In this document: positions 54,860 to 63,333 of the stretch, in pieces
How positions within the stretch are numbered: the first letter of the stretch is position 1
How the letters are laid out: every line of letters starts with the position of its first letter
Source: Akkermansiaceae bacterium
Lineage (GTDB): Bacteria > Verrucomicrobiota > Verrucomicrobiia > Verrucomicrobiales > Akkermansiaceae
NCBI GenBank assembly: GCA_017798145.1
Contig: CP059069.1
Location: 729,226 to 793,225 of the forward strand
Length of the DNA stretch: 64,000 nucleotides
Direction of reading: 5' to 3'
Translations under genes and position numbers: made by a program
Notes under the pieces: generated by a model
The model's database searches: none
Seen by the model: only the letters and a program-made list of their open reading frames with translations
What the model was told of the DNA's origin: nothing

Positions 54860-56866
54860 ATGGCAAACGACTTCGCATTCGAATCCCTCAACCACGCCCA
54901 ACGCGAAGCCGTCGCCGCTCAGGATGGCCCGGTGATGATCCTTGCGGGGGCTGGCACGGGAAAAACCCGCACGGTGACATGCCGCATCGCCCACATGCTG
55001 GAGCGCAAGGTATCCCCTTCGGAAATCCTGGCCGTCACGTTCACCAACAAGGCCGCCTCCGAGATGAAGGAGCGCATCGGCGGGATGGTCTCCAAAAAAG
55101 CCGCCGGCGAGATGACCGTCTGCACCTTCCACTCGCTCTGCGTGCGCCTTCTGCGCGGTGGCATCGACAAGCTCGGCTACAAGAAAAATTTCTCCATCAC
55201 CGCATACTCGGATCAGGTGGGTATCATGAAGCAGCTGCTCGTCCGCAAGGGCGGCACCGATGAGAAGATCAAGGCGGAAACTGTCCTGACGGAAATCTCC
55301 AAAGCCAAGAACAAGGGCATCGATGTCCAGGACTTGCAGGACGATTTCTTCGCACAACTCGCCGTCGCCTACCAGAACGAGCTCCGCGCCCAGAATGCCG
55401 TTGATTTCGATGATCTCCTGCTCCTCGCCGAGCAGGTGCTGCGGGAGCATTCCGATGTCCGCGATCATTTCCGGAAGATCTACACCCGCGTGACAGTGGA
55501 TGAGTTCCAGGACACGAACTCCCTCCAGATGCGCCTGCTCCAGCAGCTTGTCGGGCCGCCATACCATGTCTGCGTTGTCGGCGATGACGACCAGTCCATC
55601 TACGGCTGGCGCGGCGCGGAGGTGGCGAACATCCTGGAGTTCGAGCGCTTTTTCCCGAACCCGAAGATCATCCGCCTTGAGGAAAACTACCGCTCCACCG
55701 AGGCGGTGCTGCACACCGCGAACTCCCTCATCAAGCACAACATTGGCCGCCGCGAGAAAGTCCTCCGCTCCACGCGCGGCGGCGGAAATAATGTCCGCAT
55801 CGTGGCCATGCCGGGCGATGACGAGGAGGCGGATTTCATCGCCGACGAGATGATAGGCGAGAAAACCGCCCACGGGCGTGAGTGGGAGGACTTCGCCATC
55901 CTCTTCCGAACCAACGGCCAGTCCCGCAAGCTGGAGCTGGCGCTGCGCGACAGGAAAATCCCCTACCGCATGGTCGGCGCACAATCGTTCTACGACCGCC
56001 GGGAGATCCGCGATGTCCTCGCCTACGCATCCATCCTCGTCTCCCCGGACAACGACGTCCCCCTGCTCCGCATCCTCAACGCGCCGAACCGTGGCATAGG
56101 CCAGGCCTCCGCCGTCCTCGCCACGGATCACTCCCGCGAGAAAAACCAATCCGTCTGGCAAGCCCTCTGCGACCCCTTCTTCAACACGACCCTCGGCACC
56201 AAGACCGCCTCCGCCATCGACAGTTTCGTCGCACTCATCTCCTCCGCAAAAAACAAAATCGACATCGCCAAGGAAAACCCCGCAGACGTCCTCTCCGAGC
56301 TGCTCCGTGAGATCGATTATCTCCCGTGGATTGAGCGCGGCTGTAAGAACGATTCCGAGCGCCAGCAACGCGGGGAGGCGATCCACTCGCTCATGGAATC
56401 GCTCCGCGACCACATCTCCAAAGGCAAGAAACTCCAGACCTTCCTCGACGATTCCGCCCTCGCCTCCGACCGCGAAGACGATGACCTGGAGAAAAAAAAG
56501 GGAGCCACCCTCATCACTCTCCATGCCTCCAAGGGCCTGGAATTCCCCATCGTCTATCTCGTCGGCCTGGAGGAAGGCTTCCTGCCCCACAGCCGCAGCA
56601 TTTCCGAGGGCACCAAGGATGAGGAACGCCGCCTGCTTTACGTCGGCATCACCCGCGCCCAGGAGTCCCTGACCATGACCTATTGCACCGTCCGCATGAA
56701 ATGGGGCCAGAAAACCGGCTGCCAGCCCTCCTCGTTCATCGGAGAGCTCGACGACAAGCACCTGGATCACACCACCTTCGACGAGATCCAGAACACCGAG
56801 ATGTCCGGCGAAGACCTCGACAACTTCTTCGCCTCTATGAACAGCATGTTCGGCGAAGGGGACTGA
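54860..56866 (+). CDS. UvrD/PcrA/Rep-type superfamily 1 DNA helicase
   Basis: A 3'-5' DNA helicase. The 668-residue protein has all SF1A motifs: Q-motif LNHAQREAV, Walker A GAGTGKTRT, EFQDTN (Walker B), GDDDQSIYGWRGA, LEENYRST, LHASKGLEFPIVYLVGLEEG and LLYVGITRAQ. Length fits PcrA/Rep. It is slightly nearer UvrD than RecB types; which paralogue cannot be settled. ATG at 54860 preferred. Divergent from the giant pilin-like gene over 171 bases. Confidence 0.95.
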   Translation: MANDFAFESLNHAQREAVAAQDGPVMILAGAGTGKTRTVTCRIAHMLERKVSPSEILAVTFTNKAASEMKERIGGMVSKKAAGEMTVCTFHSLCVRLLRGGIDKLGYKKNFSITAYSDQVGIMKQLLVRKGGTDEKIKAETVLTEISKAKNKGIDVQDLQDDFFAQLAVAYQNELRAQNAVDFDDLLLLAEQVLREHSDVRDHFRKIYTRVTVDEFQDTNSLQMRLLQQLVGPPYHVCVVGDDDQSIYGWRGAEVANILEFERFFPNPKIIRLEENYRSTEAVLHTANSLIKHNIGRREKVLRSTRGGGNNVRIVAMPGDDEEADFIADEMIGEKTAHGREWEDFAILFRTNGQSRKLELALRDRKIPYRMVGAQSFYDRREIRDVLAYASILVSPDNDVPLLRILNAPNRGIGQASAVLATDHSREKNQSVWQALCDPFFNTTLGTKTASAIDSFVALISSAKNKIDIAKENPADVLSELLREIDYLPWIERGCKNDSERQQRGEAIHSLMESLRDHISKGKKLQTFLDDSALASDREDDDLEKKKGATLITLHASKGLEFPIVYLVGLEEGFLPHSRSISEGTKDEERRLLYVGITRAQESLTMTYCTVRMKWGQKTGCQPSSFIGELDDKHLDHTTFDEIQNTEMSGEDLDNFFASMNSMFGEGD

Positions 56867-57068
56867 CTCGCCGCAATGCTGCGTGAGCGATGCAGCGAAG
56901 GGTTCAGCACCATGCCGCCCGGATGCCCCGAACGGGAAGAGGTGTTTCATCCATCGGTTTTCCCCAAGCTTCCCGCTTGCAATCTCATCTGCCAAATTGA
57001 AAGCTATCACCCGCAGCGTGAATCCCGCTGGGAATCCCATCACGCACTTTCCCACCGAACAGAATCCC

Positions 57069-58055
57069 ATGACAAGAATACCAGCGCTCATCTTCGCCGC
57101 CGTGGCATTGCCACTGACCTCCGTGCGTTCACAGCCTGTCGAGGTGAACGGCTTCGCAGCCACCGTCAACGGCAGCGTCATCACGAAAAACGAGGTCGCG
57201 TTCCTGCTCGGCCCGGTCTACGCGCAGCTTGCCACACAGTTCCCGAGGCGCGGGCCGGAATTCGAGAGGCAGTTCAACGAGGCCAGGGACAAGATCCTGC
57301 AGGAACTCATCGACCGCCGCATCATCCTTGATGAGTTCAAACAGATCGGAGCTGTCATCCGCCCCGCCGTCGTCGACGAGGAGATCAAGCGCCAGGTCAG
57401 GGAGCTCTACAACGGCAACGAGGCAAAGCTGCGCGAGGAACTTGCCAAAAGCAGGCTCACCATGGATCGCTACCGCGAGATCACCCACGAGAAACTGGTC
57501 GTGCAGGCCATGAAATCCCAGCAGTTCTCGGACGCACCGCCGCCGCTGCCCAACGAGGTGCAGAAGGAATTCGACGAGATCAAGCTGAACCTCCGCGACA
57601 TCACCAAGGACAGGATCACCTTCCGGAAGATTTTCATACCTGCCACGGATGCGGAAAACCCGCTTGCAACCCCGGAGACGCAGCTCGCCCTGGCCGAAGA
57701 CATCGCCGGGCAGATCAACGGCGGCAAGGAATTCGAGGAAATGGCGAAGACCTACTCGAAGGATGCCTTCGCCGAGCAGGGCGGCCTACAGGAAGACCTA
57801 CCGCGCATCGACCTCTCCCCGGAATTCGCAGCCATCCTCTTCGATTCGCCCGAGGGCAAAACAATTGGCCCTCTGCTGGATCCGCGCGGCTTCACCATCG
57901 TCAAGGTCATCTCCAAGAACCACGCCTCGCCGCCGCCCCTCTCCGAAGTCCGCCCCATGGTGGAGGAAAGGGTCCGCCGCAACAAGACCTCGCAGAAATA
58001 CGAGCGCTGGATCGAGTCCCGCCGCAAACGCGCCATGATCGATATCCGGAAGTGA
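57069..58055 (+). CDS. Exported parvulin-type peptidylprolyl isomerase (SurA-like)
   Basis: A 328-residue protein: signal MTRIPALIFAAVALPLTSVRS, an N-terminal SurA-like helical domain (VNGFAATVNGSVITKNEVAFLLGPVYAQL), and a parvulin domain (about residues 195-290; RITFRKIFIPA, FEEMAKTYSKDAFAEQGG, LPRIDLSPEF, GPLLDPRGFTIVKV). Probably a periplasmic folding factor for outer-membrane proteins. It starts 202 bases after the helicase gene and 41 bases before the kinase gene. Confidence 0.92.
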   Translation: MTRIPALIFAAVALPLTSVRSQPVEVNGFAATVNGSVITKNEVAFLLGPVYAQLATQFPRRGPEFERQFNEARDKILQELIDRRIILDEFKQIGAVIRPAVVDEEIKRQVRELYNGNEAKLREELAKSRLTMDRYREITHEKLVVQAMKSQQFSDAPPPLPNEVQKEFDEIKLNLRDITKDRITFRKIFIPATDAENPLATPETQLALAEDIAGQINGGKEFEEMAKTYSKDAFAEQGGLQEDLPRIDLSPEFAAILFDSPEGKTIGPLLDPRGFTIVKVISKNHASPPPLSEVRPMVEERVRRNKTSQKYERWIESRRKRAMIDIRK

Positions 58056-58096
58056 ACCCGGGCCACCATTGAGAAACAGGATCATCCCGGAAAACC

Positions 58097-60592
58097 ATGG
58101 AAGAGCGTTACGAAATAAAGGGCAAGATCGGCCAGGGAGGCCTCGGTGCGGTGTATCGCGCCTTCGATGTCCGCATGAACCGAGAGGTCGCCATCAAGCG
58201 TATCCTTGCGAGCCCCGATGACTCGAGCGTCTCCGAGGAAGCGACCCGCCAGCTCGTCAAGGAGGCCGGATCCCTCGCCGCCCTGCAGCATCCCAACATC
58301 GTCACAATCTACGATGTCGGTTCGGACGAGGACGGCCCCTTCGTGGTCATGGAACTCCTCACCGGAGAGACCCTGGAGGAAATCATCGGCAAGGGTTCCT
58401 TCACATGGCAGGACTTCCGCCAGCTCGCCATGCAGACGCTGGAGGCGCTCATCGCCGCCCAGGAACTGCATCTTGTCCACCGCGACCTGAAACCGAGCAA
58501 CATCATGCTCAGCTGGCTCCCCTCCGGGAAATTCCAGGTCAAGATCGTCGATTTCGGGCTCGCCAAGCTTTCCGCAAAGCCCTCCCTCCAGACCATAGAC
58601 CAATCCGACGGCGTCTTCGGATCCATCTACTTCATGGCTCCCGAGCAATTCGAGCGCGTCCCCATCGACCTCAAGGCGGATCTCTATGCCATCGGCTGCG
58701 TTTTCTACTACGCACTCACCGGCACCTATCCCTTCGATGGGGATACGGCGGCCGGCGTCATGGCATCGCACCTCCAGCACCACGTCACCCCCCTCCAGGA
58801 AATCCGCCAAGGCATCCCGCTCTGGGCCTGCGATTGGATCATGTGGCATATCAACCGCCAGCCAACCGACCGGCCGGAATCCGCGCGGGAAGCCCTCAGG
58901 TATTTCGTCGAGAACGACGCACAGGGCACTACCCCGCTGAGCACCGGCATACCCGCGGCAGCCGCCGAGGAAGCGAAGCGCCCCCGCCTCGTCATACCGG
59001 GCGCGCCGGTCCCCGCACTTGTCAAGGAACCTGTCCCCACACAGCCCATCAAGACTGCTGCAGCGCCCGTAGCCCTCATGCCCCCGAAAGGCTCGAAACC
59101 CAGCGTCCACACCACAGCCCAGGTCGTCCAGTCCGCGCCGCCCTCGCAAGCCTCGACCGAGGAGGAAACCGAAACGCCATCCCCTCCACCGCTCTCGCCC
59201 CCACCCCTCGTCACACCCGTTCCTGCCCTGGCAAAAGCCGATCCTACGGGTGCCGCACCGCCCGTTCTCAGGAAAGCAGGGTCGTCAACCGCACCACTAC
59301 TGAAAGCCGCAGGCTCCCCAACCCAACCCATCGCCCCCCCCACCAAGCCCCTCCAGATCGCTGCAGACCGCCTTCCGGGAAGCCCACCCGTCCCGTCCAC
59401 CGTCGCGCTCACCCCAAGCTCCGCATCCGCATCTCCATCGTCAGCGCCTTTACCCACAGCCCCGCAGGTGGCTCCGAAAAGCAAACCCATCTCACCTGCC
59501 ATCAAGGTCGTCATCGCCGTATTGCTCGGCCTTCTTGCCGTGGGGCTTGGCGTGATCGTCCTGAAGAAAAGCGGCGACAACGCGGAGGCCAAGATCTACA
59601 ACGAAATGATCCAGGCCGCCGCCAAGGACGGAGCCACCAAGGTGCCAGTCAACAAGCGCGGCCTTGAGATCCTGCTCCGCAACGCATCCACGGTATCCGC
59701 CAACACACAGCGCGAGGTCGTCTATAAGGCGCTCTACCTCGCCGAGTCAACCGACGGGACGGACGTCGATGCACGCATCGCGGAATTCGCCACCACCCAG
59801 GAAATCATTCCCGATGTCCGCATCGTCCTGCTGCGCCAGGTGCTGCGCCGCAGGGAAAACCCCGCCATCATCGGCACCCTCCTGGATTTCGCCCGCAGCA
59901 CGGATGACAAGATGGCCTCCATCGCCGCCATCGAGGCCACACGCTTCATGGCAAAGGACGCCCAATTCGCGGAATTCCTCGATATCATGAAATCAACCAA
60001 GGACGACCTGATCCGCAAGGCCGCCGAGGAAAACGCCGCCGAGATCATCGGCAAGACCGACTCCAAGGCCGCACTCGGCAAGGCCGTAGCCGAGGCGCAC
60101 GAGTCAGCCACCGAGGATGTCGTCCGCTACTCCATGCTCCGCCTGCTTGGCAGGATAGGCGGCGAGTCATCGCTCGCCCTCGCCAGGAAAAACCTGAACA
60201 GCGAGGATGTTAAGGACAAGATAGCCGCCATCGTCGCGCTCGGCATTTGGGCTGACGATGCCGGCTTCAAGGAGCTGATCGCCTTCCTCGGCACCGGCCC
60301 GGATCTTGCGACCCGCTCGCGCGCATTCGAATCCGCCTACCAATACGCTTCCGAAAAAGAAGGCGACACCAAGGAAACCTGGATACTTCTATCCACCCAG
60401 GCGAAGACCCAGGATGAGCAGATGAAGCTGATCCGCGGCCTCGCCAACGTGAAACCGGAGCCATGGGCTTTCGAACTCCTCGGCAAGCTCGAGAAGGAAT
60501 CGGAATACGACAGGGTCATCGACCTCGCCGAGCGCGCCATCGTCCGCCTCAAGGACATAGAGAAAACGCAGGCGAATCCCGGGGGCGAGTAA
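58097..60592 (+). CDS. Ser/Thr protein kinase with C-terminal HEAT-like repeats
   Basis: An 831-residue Hanks-type kinase: glycine loop GQGGLGAVY (12-20), VAIKRI (Lys34), VHRDLKPSN (catalytic Asp130), DFGLAK (Asp152) and APEQF. A Pro/Ala/Thr-rich linker (about 275-470) leads to one transmembrane helix (about 472-492, VIAVLLGLLAVGLGVIVL). The exterior part (about 520-815) is helical, with blocks such as LLRQVLRRRENPAIIGTLLDFA resembling HEAT repeats. Possible sensor kinase with an outside helical repeat domain. Catalytic residues are intact. Confidence 0.92.
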   Translation: MEERYEIKGKIGQGGLGAVYRAFDVRMNREVAIKRILASPDDSSVSEEATRQLVKEAGSLAALQHPNIVTIYDVGSDEDGPFVVMELLTGETLEEIIGKGSFTWQDFRQLAMQTLEALIAAQELHLVHRDLKPSNIMLSWLPSGKFQVKIVDFGLAKLSAKPSLQTIDQSDGVFGSIYFMAPEQFERVPIDLKADLYAIGCVFYYALTGTYPFDGDTAAGVMASHLQHHVTPLQEIRQGIPLWACDWIMWHINRQPTDRPESAREALRYFVENDAQGTTPLSTGIPAAAAEEAKRPRLVIPGAPVPALVKEPVPTQPIKTAAAPVALMPPKGSKPSVHTTAQVVQSAPPSQASTEEETETPSPPPLSPPPLVTPVPALAKADPTGAAPPVLRKAGSSTAPLLKAAGSPTQPIAPPTKPLQIAADRLPGSPPVPSTVALTPSSASASPSSAPLPTAPQVAPKSKPISPAIKVVIAVLLGLLAVGLGVIVLKKSGDNAEAKIYNEMIQAAAKDGATKVPVNKRGLEILLRNASTVSANTQREVVYKALYLAESTDGTDVDARIAEFATTQEIIPDVRIVLLRQVLRRRENPAIIGTLLDFARSTDDKMASIAAIEATRFMAKDAQFAEFLDIMKSTKDDLIRKAAEENAAEIIGKTDSKAALGKAVAEAHESATEDVVRYSMLRLLGRIGGESSLALARKNLNSEDVKDKIAAIVALGIWADDAGFKELIAFLGTGPDLATRSRAFESAYQYASEKEGDTKETWILLSTQAKTQDEQMKLIRGLANVKPEPWAFELLGKLEKESEYDRVIDLAERAIVRLKDIEKTQANPGGE

Positions 60593-60640
60593 ATCGCCTC
60601 ATTCGTCCCAGCATTTCGGTTTTTCAGTTTTTCTAACTCC

Positions 60641-61822
60641 GTGTCCCCAGAACAACAGCTCACCCAACTCACCGCAGGCACAGCCAAAGTCCTTTCTGAG
60701 AAAGAACTGCTCGAAAAGCTCAAGCTCGGCCGTCCGCTCAGGATCAAGCTCGGCGTCGATCCCACCGCCCCGGACATCCATTTCGGGCACACGGTCGCCC
60801 TCGAAAAGCTGCGCCAGTTCCAGCTCCTCGGCCATCAGGCGGTCCTGCTCATCGGCGATTTCACCGCCACCATCGGCGACCCCTCGGGCCGCTCCGCCAC
60901 CCGCCCGCCCCTCACCCGCGACGAAGTCTTGGTCAACGCGGCGACCTACACGGAGCAGGCTTTCAAGATCCTCGACCGCGAGAAAACCGAGATCGTCTAT
61001 AACGGCGATTGGTTCCGGAATATGAGCTACGAGGAAATCCTCCGCCTCAACTCCCGCGTCACCCTCCAGCAGATGCTCCAGCGCGAGGACTTCCGCAACC
61101 GCATCGAGTCCGGCCAGGAAGTCCGCCTCCACGAACTCCAATACCCCGTCATGCAGGGCTGGGACTCCGTCGAGATCCGCTCCGATGTCGAGCTCGGCGG
61201 CACCGACCAGCTTTTCAACATCCTCGTCGGCCGCGACATGCAGAAGGACGAGGGCCAGCCGCAGCAGGTCGTCATGGTCATGCCACTCCTCGAAGGCCTC
61301 GACGGTGTGAAGAAAATGTCGAAATCCTATGGCAACTACATCGGTGTCTCCGATCCGCCCCAGGAAATGTTCGGCAAGCTGATGAGCATTTCCGACGCGC
61401 TCATGGATCGCTACTACCTGCTGCTGCTCGGCGAGACCCGCGATCCCTCCTCCCACCCGATGGATTCCAAGAAGCTCCTCGCGCACCGGCTGACGGCGCG
61501 CTACCACGGTGATGCGGAAGGCGAAGCGGCACGCGCCGACTGGGACACCCGATTCTCAAAAAAGGATCTCACATGCGCCGAACTCCCGGAAATCCCGATC
61601 TCCGATCTGCCTGTGGATCACACCGTCCTTTCAATCACCGCCTTCGCCTTCAAAAATTCCTTCGGTTTGGAAAAATCAAACGGCGAACTGCGTAAACAGT
61701 TCATCCAGCCCGGCTCCGTTCAGCTTAACGGCGAAAAACTCACCGATCCCGCCGCCCACATCTCGCCCGCCTCCGGCGACACTCTCAAACTTTCCAAGAA
61801 ACACGCAGTCCGCTTCGTCTGA
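60641..61822 (+). CDS. tyrS: Tyrosine-tRNA ligase (TyrZ-type)
   Basis: Charges tRNA-Tyr. The 393-residue enzyme has HFGH (about residues 47-50) in the HIGH position, GDFTATIGDPSGRS, LGGTDQLFN and the KMSKS loop GVKKMSKSYGN, with a C-terminal S4 RNA-binding domain (FIQPGSVQLNGEKLTD). HFGH and length indicate the TyrZ-like bacterial subgroup. GTG start at 60641. Confidence 0.95.
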   Translation: MSPEQQLTQLTAGTAKVLSEKELLEKLKLGRPLRIKLGVDPTAPDIHFGHTVALEKLRQFQLLGHQAVLLIGDFTATIGDPSGRSATRPPLTRDEVLVNAATYTEQAFKILDREKTEIVYNGDWFRNMSYEEILRLNSRVTLQQMLQREDFRNRIESGQEVRLHELQYPVMQGWDSVEIRSDVELGGTDQLFNILVGRDMQKDEGQPQQVVMVMPLLEGLDGVKKMSKSYGNYIGVSDPPQEMFGKLMSISDALMDRYYLLLLGETRDPSSHPMDSKKLLAHRLTARYHGDAEGEAARADWDTRFSKKDLTCAELPEIPISDLPVDHTVLSITAFAFKNSFGLEKSNGELRKQFIQPGSVQLNGEKLTDPAAHISPASGDTLKLSKKHAVRFV

Positions 61823-61840
61823 CAAAAATCAAGAACCACC

Positions 61841-62539
61841 ATGAAACCGATCCTACTTCTCGCCGTCCTCGCACCCATCGTCTCCGCCGGGGAAACTCAG
61901 CTTTTCAACGGAAAAGACCTCACCGGCTGGGAGGGCGATCCAAAATTCTGGTCAGTCCAGGATGAGGCAATCACCGGTGCCTCCAGTCCCGAGAATCTCG
62001 TCCCGCACAACACCTTCATTGTCTGGAAAGGCGGCGAGCCATCCGATTTCACCCTCACATTGAAATACCGGATGACCCCCGGCGACGAAAAGAAATACAC
62101 CAACAGCGGCATCCAATACCGCAGCAAGGTCATCGACGCGGAGAAATTCATCGTCGGCGGATACCAGGCGGATTTCGAATACGCCGACAAATGGAGCGGC
62201 ATCCTCTACGAGGAAAAAGGCCGTGGCATCCTCGCCAAGCGCGGGGAGCAGGTTGTCATCAAGCAGGGCGAGAACCCCAACAAGCCCAAGCTCGAAGTCA
62301 CCGGCAAGACCGGTGATCCCGCCGAGATCCAGGCAGCCATCAAGAAGGACGACTGGAACGAATACAAGATCATCGCCAAGGGCAACAAGGTCCAGCATTT
62401 CATCAACGGCAGGCTTACTGCGGACGTCACCGACGAAACCGCCGAAGCGCCAAAGAGCGGCGTCATCGCCCTCCAGATGCACCAGGGCCCACCCATGAAA
62501 GTGCAGTTCAAGGACATCACCCTCAGCACCGGGGAATGA
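61841..62539 (+). CDS. Secreted DUF1080 protein (second copy)
   Basis: A 232-residue exported protein with signal MKPILLLAVLAPIVSA and one DUF1080 domain (TQLFNGKDLTGWEGDPKFWSV, YTNSGIQYRSKVID, HFINGRLTADVTDE, KVQFKDITLS). Closely resembles the 3-keto-glycoside hydrolase-like group, with full-length domain. It starts 18 bases after tyrS, so may be co-transcribed. Similar in kind to the shorter copy near 3 kb, but not a recent duplicate. Confidence 0.92.
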   Translation: MKPILLLAVLAPIVSAGETQLFNGKDLTGWEGDPKFWSVQDEAITGASSPENLVPHNTFIVWKGGEPSDFTLTLKYRMTPGDEKKYTNSGIQYRSKVIDAEKFIVGGYQADFEYADKWSGILYEEKGRGILAKRGEQVVIKQGENPNKPKLEVTGKTGDPAEIQAAIKKDDWNEYKIIAKGNKVQHFINGRLTADVTDETAEAPKSGVIALQMHQGPPMKVQFKDITLSTGE

Positions 62540-62616
62540 CCCGATCGCGCTGGCCAGTCCAGCAGACGGCTTGACTTTCCGTACGTCTCCCCCCATCCAT
62601 CCCCTACCAGCCATCC

Positions 62617-62693
62617 GCGCCCGTAGCTCAGCTGGATAGAGCATCCGCCTTCTAAGCGGACGGTCACTGGTTCGAATCCAGTCGGGCGCACCA
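62617..62693 (+). tRNA. tRNA-Arg (TCT)
   Basis: Acceptor GCGCCCG pairs with CGGGCGC, discriminator A and encoded CCA follow. The D-arm reads TAGCTCAGCTGGATAGAGCA, the anticodon stem TCCGC/GCGGA encloses CTTCTAA (anticodon TCT) and the T-loop is TTCGAAT. It would read AGA and AGG. Confidence 0.96.
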
Positions 62694-62792
62694 AGCGCCA
62701 ACAGAAATCAGCCAGGAGGATGCCACCGGATGGGGGCGTGGGACTCAATCCGGCCTGGCGCAGCAGCGAAATGTTTCCACGCAGAACGTGTT

Positions 62793-62806
62793 GGGAATAA
62801 ATTCCC
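62793..62806. promoter_or_regulatory. Operator-like dyad before the His-rich gene
   Basis: GGGAAT-AA-ATTCCC is a perfect inverted repeat, 38 bases before the ATG of the His-rich exported protein. Metal-efflux loci commonly use such dyads for regulators; the regulator here is unknown. Confidence 0.35.
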
Positions 62807-62844
62807 TTTCCCCACCGGCGGGTCTGGGCTAGATAACCACTGAG

Positions 62845-63186
62845 ATGAGTTTCACTACGCGCCTGCTGCTTGCACTCTGCGTCCTCGCAGGACTGGCCAA
62901 CGGCATGGTGCACAAGGGCATCCACGACGGGCACGATGAGTGCGCCGCCGAGCATGCTCACTCTCATGCTCACTCTCATCCTCACGGCCATGATTCTCAG
63001 GATGATGGGGATCAAGAAGATGTGCCGCACCACCACGATTGCTGCCACTTCCCGAGTGCCGTTTGCGCCTTGGGCGGCATATCCGCATCCGTTTCTTTCC
63101 AGCCCATCCTGCTCGGAATTTCCGAACATGTCTCTCTGCGCCCGGAAGATCCGGTGTATGCCCTGGACAAGCCGCCCCTGATCTGA
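62845..63186 (+). CDS. His-rich exported protein, CzcI-like position
   Basis: A 113-residue protein: signal MSFTTRLLLALCVLAGLANG, then GMVHKGIHDGHDECAAEHAHSH and further HSHPHGHDS, and VPHHHDCCHFPSAVC: many histidines and four cysteines fit for binding Zn, Cu or Co. The repeated HSHAHSH part comes from a 12-base tandem DNA repeat. A small His-rich exported protein just before an outer-membrane efflux channel resembles the CzcI/CnrX-type slot of heavy-metal efflux operons. This is inference from context. Confidence 0.75.
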   Translation: MSFTTRLLLALCVLAGLANGMVHKGIHDGHDECAAEHAHSHAHSHPHGHDSQDDGDQEDVPHHHDCCHFPSAVCALGGISASVSFQPILLGISEHVSLRPEDPVYALDKPPLI

Positions 63187-63220
63187 GGCCGCCGCCCTCC
63201 TCCCGGAGGTTGCATGCAGC

Positions 63221-63241
63221 GCGTGCTTATTCCCAGCACGC
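63221..63241. other. Hairpin between the His-rich and efflux genes
   Basis: GCGTGCT and AGCACGC pair perfectly with a seven-base loop TATTCCC. No U-run follows, so it may be a processing or attenuation hairpin between the two metal-related genes. Confidence 0.4.
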
Positions 63242-63333
63242 CCCTCCCCTGTTGCCGCAAGGTGCTGGTGCACCCATCTGCGGTGACACCCAGACCCAGA
63301 CTCAGACGAAGCGCCACCCGCGCACACCCATCC

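Noticed and set aside
54695-57184. An 829-codon open frame on the minus strand opposite the helicase gene
   Set aside because: It lies antisense to a helicase with all seven motifs. Its translation is rich in Ala, Gly, Glu, Asp and Val, as expected for the complement of GC-rich codons, and shows no domain.
62938-62990. Tandem repeat as a possible CRISPR or regulatory array
   Set aside because: Only two 12-base units, in frame within a coding gene, encoding alternating His and Ser/Ala; no spacers.
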